Below, in pieces: positions 32,516 to 37,040 of a stretch of 37,040 nt of DNA (position 1 is its first letter; each line of letters begins with the position of its first letter). Source of the DNA: an uncultured bacterium (GTDB lineage: Bacteria; Verrucomicrobiota; Kiritimatiellia; RFP12; UBA1067). Under the pieces are notes generated by a model, which was given only the letters and a program-made list of their open reading frames with translations, was not told the origin of the DNA and ran no database searches. Location: the NCBI GenBank assembly GCA_902779565.1, contig CACZCD010000011.1, forward strand, positions 1-37,040, in the 5' to 3' direction. The translations under genes and the position numbers were made by a program.

Positions 32516-35062
32516 ATGCGTAAGATTCTTCTCCTGACCTCCTGTTGCGTTGCCGCCGTCTGTTCGGCGGTGACGATCGACGGTTCCTATCGGGTGGTGG
32601 TGCCGAGCAAGGAGCCGAGCGGCATCGCCACCGCGCTCACCGAGGCGGCGGGGGCGCTGACGAACGCGTTGAAGGTGGGCGCGGGGCTGAATCTGAAAGT
32701 CGTGCAGGCCCGCTATTTCAAGGGCGGACACGCCATCTACATCGGCGAGGAGCCGGCAAAGAAGGCCGGACTTGTGCCGTCCGACCTGAAGGACTTCTCG
32801 AGCGTAATCGCCGAGAAGGGCGGCGACATCTACCTGTTCGGGCGCGACCGTGCGCTTCACAGGCGCAATCAGTGGTACAATGCGCCGATGCCGTCGATTC
32901 GGGCTGTCACGCGGTTCATGGAGGAGTTCCTGGACGTGCGCTTTCTCATGCCGGGCGACATGGGTACCGACATCCCGAAGATCGAGAAGGTGGAGGTGCC
33001 GGACGGGACGTTCAGCCGGAATGATCCGCGGCTTGAGTTCGACCGCTATTCAAGCGCACATTTCGGGTTCCCGATCCACGACTACGCGTCCGGCTGTTTC
33101 GGCAGCGGGCGATACTATGTGGGCGGCGGGCATACGTATCCGAAGGCGTGTCCGCCCTCGAAATACTTCAAGGATCATCCTGAGTATTTCGGGCTTGTGG
33201 GCGGGCGGCGTCTTGGCTCGAACGAGAAGAACCCCACGCTCTGCATCTCCAATCCCGAGGTGCAGGAGCTCATCGTGGATGCGCTGAAGCAGCGGCTGGA
33301 CGAGGGGTATGAGGTCGTAGAACTCGGCCAGAACGACGGGTGGCAGTTCTGTGAATGCGAGAAGTGCAAGGCGATGGGCGGACCGGGCGCGGAGTACATC
33401 GGTGAGAAGATCTGGCGCCTCCACCGCGATATCGCCGAGCGGCTCCTCAAGGAGCGCCCCGGAAAGTCCGTGCTGATCATCTGCTATTCGGCGACGCTCA
33501 AGCCGCCGCAGACGTTCCGGAAGTTCCCGGCGAACGTGATGATCGAGCTGTGCCACGTAAGCCCGGAGCAGCTGGAGGAATGGAAGGGCTACGAGGTGCC
33601 GCTTGGATTCACGGCGTACATCTACCTCTGGGGCGGCTACCAGGCGCTCGGCTACACGCCTAAGCGCAGCTGGATGCGCTGCCGCGACTTCGCGAAGCTG
33701 ATGGTTGACAACGGCATCCGCGGTCTGTTCCGCTGCGGCTACGGCGAGCTGTTCGGCTTGGAGGGGCCTACGTACTGGGTGTTCAACCATGCGATCGAGA
33801 ACCCCGACCTTGATGTCGATAAGACCGTGGACGAATACTGCTTGCGGGCGTTCGGTCCGGTCGCCGGGCCGAAGATGCGCAAGTTCTACGAGACGCTCGA
33901 TCGGCGGCTCCGCGGCATCAACCTCATGGAGGGTTCGATGGACTGCGGGGCGATCCGGCCGACGAACGCCATTGACGACGCGCAGATCTCCAGCTCGATC
34001 GAACTGATGTCGTTCGTGTACGCGCCGGACGTGCTCAAGAAGATGGAGTCGCAGCTTGCGTACGCCGAGCGGCATGTCGATACGCCCAAGCGCAAGAAGC
34101 GGCTTGAACTCGTGCGCACGGAGTTTGAGTACGTGAAGAGCCTTGGCCAGATCGCCACGCTTTACGCGGCGTTCCTCACGTCGCCTGCGAAGGGCACGCT
34201 TGAGCCGCTTTTGGAGAAGATCGAAGCGCGCAGCCGATACTTCGATGGCCTCTGCACCGAGAAGGACGGCGGCGCGCGCGCGCTGGACGGGTGGCCGGAG
34301 CTGCGGCTGTTCCGCGGAAACAAGCGTGACCTTCTGGAGACCAACGGGCGTCTGCTGGCGACGCTCGGCGCGCCGGTCTGCTGGGATCCCCAGGTGATCC
34401 GGGCGAGCGGTACGCTGCCGGGCGAACGGATCGCCAACTACAAGGTGCCGCGCACGGCGGCGGTGCCGTCCGCCACCGATTTCGAGGGCGGCGAATGGGC
34501 GGCGGCGGCCTGGGCGGATCTCGCTGGCGTCCAGATGGAGCGGATGCCGTTCAAGGCGCGGTTCAAGGCGCTGGCCGGGACGGACGCCCTCTATGTGGCG
34601 ATGGAGAGCGACCTGCCGGACGGGGCGACGGTCGACAAGTTCAGCCGCGACGGACTCATCTCGAAGACCGAGAACTGCGACATCCTCATCGCGGCCTCCG
34701 ACCTGCCCGACAAGCGTTGCCACTACATTTTCAGTCCGATCGAGGATTCGTTCTATGATGCGCGCTGCGGGTTCATCCGGGATCCGCTCGATCCGTACTT
34801 CCGCCGGGAGGACGCGCGCTGGAGCGGCGCCGCAACGACGAAGAGCACGCGGGGCGGCGGAAAATGGCGGATGTTGGCGCGCATCCCGTATGCGGATCTC
34901 GGCGCCTCGGCGCCGAAGCCTGGCGACGTATGGCGGTTCAACATCGGGCGCGACACGAACAAGAACGTGGTGCCGTCGAAGCCGGCGCTTCTCCTGTGGA
35001 GCCCGAACCTGGAGACGCGTACGTTCACGTCGCCGTACGCGATGGGACGGTTGACGTTTTGA
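32516..35062 (+). CDS. DUF4838 secreted protein with C-terminal CBM9-like domain (paralogue A)
   Basis: An 848-residue protein with a signal peptide (1-18, ending AVCSAV). The alpha-glucuronidase-N-like domain (about 20-165) contains FKGGHAIYIGEEPAKKAGL and MEEFLDVRFLMPGD. The DUF4838 core (about 170-480) has the Cys motif NDGWQFCECEKCKAMGG (near 275-290), then GEKIWRLHRDIAERL and YIYLWGGYQALGYTPKRSW. A helical segment (about 480-640) precedes a CBM9-like beta-sandwich (about 655-848; ALYVAMESDLPD, YADLGASAPKPGDVWRFNIGR). It is presumed to act on glycans outside the cytoplasm; the reaction is unknown. ATG 32516 follows GAGGA 19 bp after the beta-helix stop. It is followed 29 bp later by a close paralogue, so this is a tandem duplication. 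Confidence 0.87.
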   Translation: MRKILLLTSCCVAAVCSAVTIDGSYRVVVPSKEPSGIATALTEAAGALTNALKVGAGLNLKVVQARYFKGGHAIYIGEEPAKKAGLVPSDLKDFSSVIAEKGGDIYLFGRDRALHRRNQWYNAPMPSIRAVTRFMEEFLDVRFLMPGDMGTDIPKIEKVEVPDGTFSRNDPRLEFDRYSSAHFGFPIHDYASGCFGSGRYYVGGGHTYPKACPPSKYFKDHPEYFGLVGGRRLGSNEKNPTLCISNPEVQELIVDALKQRLDEGYEVVELGQNDGWQFCECEKCKAMGGPGAEYIGEKIWRLHRDIAERLLKERPGKSVLIICYSATLKPPQTFRKFPANVMIELCHVSPEQLEEWKGYEVPLGFTAYIYLWGGYQALGYTPKRSWMRCRDFAKLMVDNGIRGLFRCGYGELFGLEGPTYWVFNHAIENPDLDVDKTVDEYCLRAFGPVAGPKMRKFYETLDRRLRGINLMEGSMDCGAIRPTNAIDDAQISSSIELMSFVYAPDVLKKMESQLAYAERHVDTPKRKKRLELVRTEFEYVKSLGQIATLYAAFLTSPAKGTLEPLLEKIEARSRYFDGLCTEKDGGARALDGWPELRLFRGNKRDLLETNGRLLATLGAPVCWDPQVIRASGTLPGERIANYKVPRTAAVPSATDFEGGEWAAAAWADLAGVQMERMPFKARFKALAGTDALYVAMESDLPDGATVDKFSRDGLISKTENCDILIAASDLPDKRCHYIFSPIEDSFYDARCGFIRDPLDPYFRREDARWSGAATTKSTRGGGKWRMLARIPYADLGASAPKPGDVWRFNIGRDTNKNVVPSKPALLLWSPNLETRTFTSPYAMGRLTF

Positions 35063-35091
35063 ATGAACAATCAAGGAAAGGAGCGGTTGAG

Positions 35092-37040
35092 ATGAAAGGA
35101 AGAATTGCGGTCGCGGTGGCGCTGTGCGCGGCCTCGTTCACGGCGGCGGCGGTCGTGGTGGACTCTTCGTACACGATCGTGCTGCCGGACTACGAGCGGA
35201 GCGGCATCGGCGCCGAACTGTGCCGTGCGGCCGATACGCTCAAGGCGGCGCTCAAGGAGGGGGCCGGTCTGGAGCTGCAGATCCAGACGACCAAGAAGTT
35301 CAAGGGCGGACGCGCGATCTACATCGGCGAGGCGGCGGCGAAGCGCGCCGGGCTTGTGCCGTCCGACATGAAGGACTTCTCGAGCGTGATCGCCGAGAAG
35401 GGCGGCGACATCTATGTGTTCGGCTGCGATAGGGCGATCCATCCTGGGATCGGGGCGAACCCGCGTCACATGGCGCCCGTCCCGACCCTGAGGGCGATCG
35501 CGCGCTTCATGGAGGAGTACATGGACGTGCGCTTCCTCGCGCCGGGTGACGTGGGCACCGACATCCCGAAGATCGAAAAGGTGGAGGTGCCGGACGGGAC
35601 GTTCAACCGGAACGATCCGCGGCTTGAATACTCCGTGGCGCCGCACGGCACCGCGCTCTACGACTATGCGAACGGGATCTTCGGCCGCGGCCGGTACTAC
35701 AGCTATGGCGGCCATACCTATCCGAAAGCGTGTCCGCCCTCCAAGTACTTCAAGGACCATCCCGAGTATTTCGGTCTCATCGGCGGGAAGCGGATCGGGT
35801 CCGACGAGCGGAACCCCACGCTCTGCATCTCCAACCCGGAGGTGCAGGAGCTGCTCGTCGAGGAGCTGAAGCGGAAGTTCGATGCCGGCTCCGATGTGGT
35901 GCAGCTGGCGCAGCAGGACGGCTGGCAGTACTGCGAATGCGAGAAGTGCAAGGCGTTCGGCGGACCGGGCGCGGAGTACATCGGCGAGAAGATCTGGCGT
36001 CTCCACCGCGACATCGCCGAGCGGTTGCTGAAGGAGCGCCCCGGAAAGATCGTGCACATCCTCTGCTACTCGGCCACGCTCAAACCGCCGCAGACGTTCC
36101 GGAAGTTTCCGGCGAACGTGATGATCGAGCTGTGCCACGTAAGCCCGGAGCAGCTGGAAGAGTGGAAGAACTACGAGGTGCCGAAGGGCTTCACCGCCTA
36201 CATCTACCTCTGGGGCGGCTACCAGCCGCTCGGCTACACGCCCAAGCGTAGCTGGCTGCGCTGCCGCGACTTCGCGAAGATGATGGTCGACTACGGCATC
36301 CACGGCGTGTACCGCTGCGGATACGGGGAGCTGTTCGGCTTGGAGGGACCGACGTACTGGGTGTTCAACCACGCGATCGAGAACCCGGATCTGGACGTGA
36401 GCCAGACCGTGGACGAATACTGCCTGCGCGCGTTCGGTCCCGCCGCCGCGCCGCAGATGCGCAAATTCTACGAGACGCTTGATCGGCGACTGCGCGGCAT
36501 CAACCTCATGGAGGGCGGGCTTGACGGCGGCGCGCTCCGTCAGACCGACAGCTACCGCGACGCGCAGATTCAGGCACCGATGGAGCTGCTCGCCTTCGTG
36601 TACACGCCGACGGTGGTGAAGACGATGGAAGCGTCGCTTGCGGCGGCCGAACGTCTCGCCGACACGCCCAAGCGCAAGAAACGTCTTGAGCTTGTGCGCA
36701 CGGAGTTCAACTATGCGAAGAACCTTGGGCAGATCGCCACGCTCTACGCGGGGTTCCTCACGTCGCCCACCAAGGGCACTCTCGCACCGCTCCTGGACAA
36801 GATCGATGAGCGCAACGCTCTTCTCGACGACATCTGCTCCGAGAAGGACGGTCGTGCGCGCGTAATGGACGGGTGGCCCGAAATCAAGCTCTTCCGGGGC
36901 ATACCGCGTCCGTTCCTCCATTCGAACGGACGGCTTCTCGCGACGCTCGGCTCGCCGATCGGCTGGGATACGAAAGTGCTCCGCGAAAGCGGCGTGCTGC
37001 CAGGCGCGTACATCAAGTCCTACAAGGTGGCGCGCACGGC
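35092..37040 (+). CDS. DUF4838 secreted protein, tandem paralogue B (cut by window end)
   Basis: The gene begins at ATG 35092 after GGAAAGGAG and is open to the last base, so only ~649 residues are visible. It has a signal peptide (about 1-20, RIAVAVALCAASFTAAAV), then the same architecture as the upstream gene. Shared blocks include FKGGRAIYIGEAAAKRAGL, MEEYMDVRFLAPGDVGTD, ACPPSKYFKDHPEYFGL, the Cys motif DGWQYCECEKCK and YIYLWGGYQPLGYTPKRSW. The last visible part, YIKSYKVARTA, aligns with the point just before the CBM9-like domain of paralogue A, so such a domain probably follows outside the window. Long stretches of nucleotide sequence match the upstream gene at an offset of about 2582 bp. 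Differences lie mainly in the signal peptide and the region after VFG, suggesting altered substrate loops. Confidence 0.88.
   Translation, partial: MKGRIAVAVALCAASFTAAAVVVDSSYTIVLPDYERSGIGAELCRAADTLKAALKEGAGLELQIQTTKKFKGGRAIYIGEAAAKRAGLVPSDMKDFSSVIAEKGGDIYVFGCDRAIHPGIGANPRHMAPVPTLRAIARFMEEYMDVRFLAPGDVGTDIPKIEKVEVPDGTFNRNDPRLEYSVAPHGTALYDYANGIFGRGRYYSYGGHTYPKACPPSKYFKDHPEYFGLIGGKRIGSDERNPTLCISNPEVQELLVEELKRKFDAGSDVVQLAQQDGWQYCECEKCKAFGGPGAEYIGEKIWRLHRDIAERLLKERPGKIVHILCYSATLKPPQTFRKFPANVMIELCHVSPEQLEEWKNYEVPKGFTAYIYLWGGYQPLGYTPKRSWLRCRDFAKMMVDYGIHGVYRCGYGELFGLEGPTYWVFNHAIENPDLDVSQTVDEYCLRAFGPAAAPQMRKFYETLDRRLRGINLMEGGLDGGALRQTDSYRDAQIQAPMELLAFVYTPTVVKTMEASLAAAERLADTPKRKKRLELVRTEFNYAKNLGQIATLYAGFLTSPTKGTLAPLLDKIDERNALLDDICSEKDGRARVMDGWPEIKLFRGIPRPFLHSNGRLLATLGSPIGWDTKVLRESGVLPGAYIKSYKVART

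Noticed and set aside
33050-36921. Long minus-strand open frames (674 and 616 codons) antisense to the two DUF4838 genes
   Set aside because: They mirror the GC-rich third codon positions of the plus-strand genes, resemble each other only because the genes are paralogues, and are Arg/His/Leu-rich without domains.
1-37040. tRNA, rRNA, riboswitch, insertion sequence or phage genes
   Set aside because: No recognisable sequence or gene of these kinds was found on reading either strand; a covariance-model search was not possible here.

Overview
The window is a GC-rich chromosomal segment with no mobile element, rRNA, tRNA or CRISPR array that I can see. It is dominated by large secreted proteins: three DUF4838 proteins, several beta-helix or autotransporter-strand repeat proteins with no outer-membrane barrel, a DUF3472-sialidase, a GH36-type alpha-galactosidase, an FAD oxidoreductase with carbohydrate-binding-like flanks, and a Kelch-symporter fusion. 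With an OB-fold-rich sensor kinase and a tiny DLPW-type lipoprotein, this points to the PVC group, most likely a host-associated Kiritimatiellota bacterium, less likely Lentisphaerota or Verrucomicrobiota. That assignment is inference from gene content.

Layout. (A) 1-3968: the 3' part of a secreted repeat protein, followed 4 bp later by a DUF4838 protein. (B) 4013-8029, minus strand: a periplasmic broad-specificity amino-acid racemase with its own promoter, and a NarL-type response regulator translationally coupled to a sensor kinase. (C) 8030-8157: a compact divergent promoter whose two -35 boxes flank and overlap a perfect palindrome with 10-bp arms. (D) 8158-21532, plus strand: a beta-strand repeat protein, a 1291-residue LamG plus putative transglutaminase-like protein, a heptamer repeat tract, a beta-helix protein, an alpha-galactosidase with an apparently leaderless promoter, and an FAD oxidoreductase. 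(E) 21633-26191: a sialidase and a Kelch/SSS symporter, a probable sialic-acid release and uptake pair. (F) 26293-30269: a conserved housekeeping-like block (zinc ribbon protein, CDP-alcohol phosphatidyltransferase, two membrane-anchored proteins, small lipoprotein, RluA pseudouridine synthase). (G) 30394-37040: a beta-helix protein and two tandem DUF4838 paralogues, the second cut by the window end.

How the genes may work together. Sialidase and alpha-galactosidase remove terminal sugars typical of mucin-type glycans, and the symporter would import released sialic acid. The repeat proteins may bind the cell surface or the substrate. The pattern 'repeat protein followed at once by a large secreted enzyme-like protein' occurs three times (2-3968, 8158-15038, 30394-35062), which suggests a modular cassette. 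The kinase/regulator pair probably controls the divergently transcribed repeat-protein operon through the palindrome. The most notable items are the symmetric divergent promoter, the four-OB-fold-like sensor, the putative transglutaminase-like protein and the recurring two-gene cassette.
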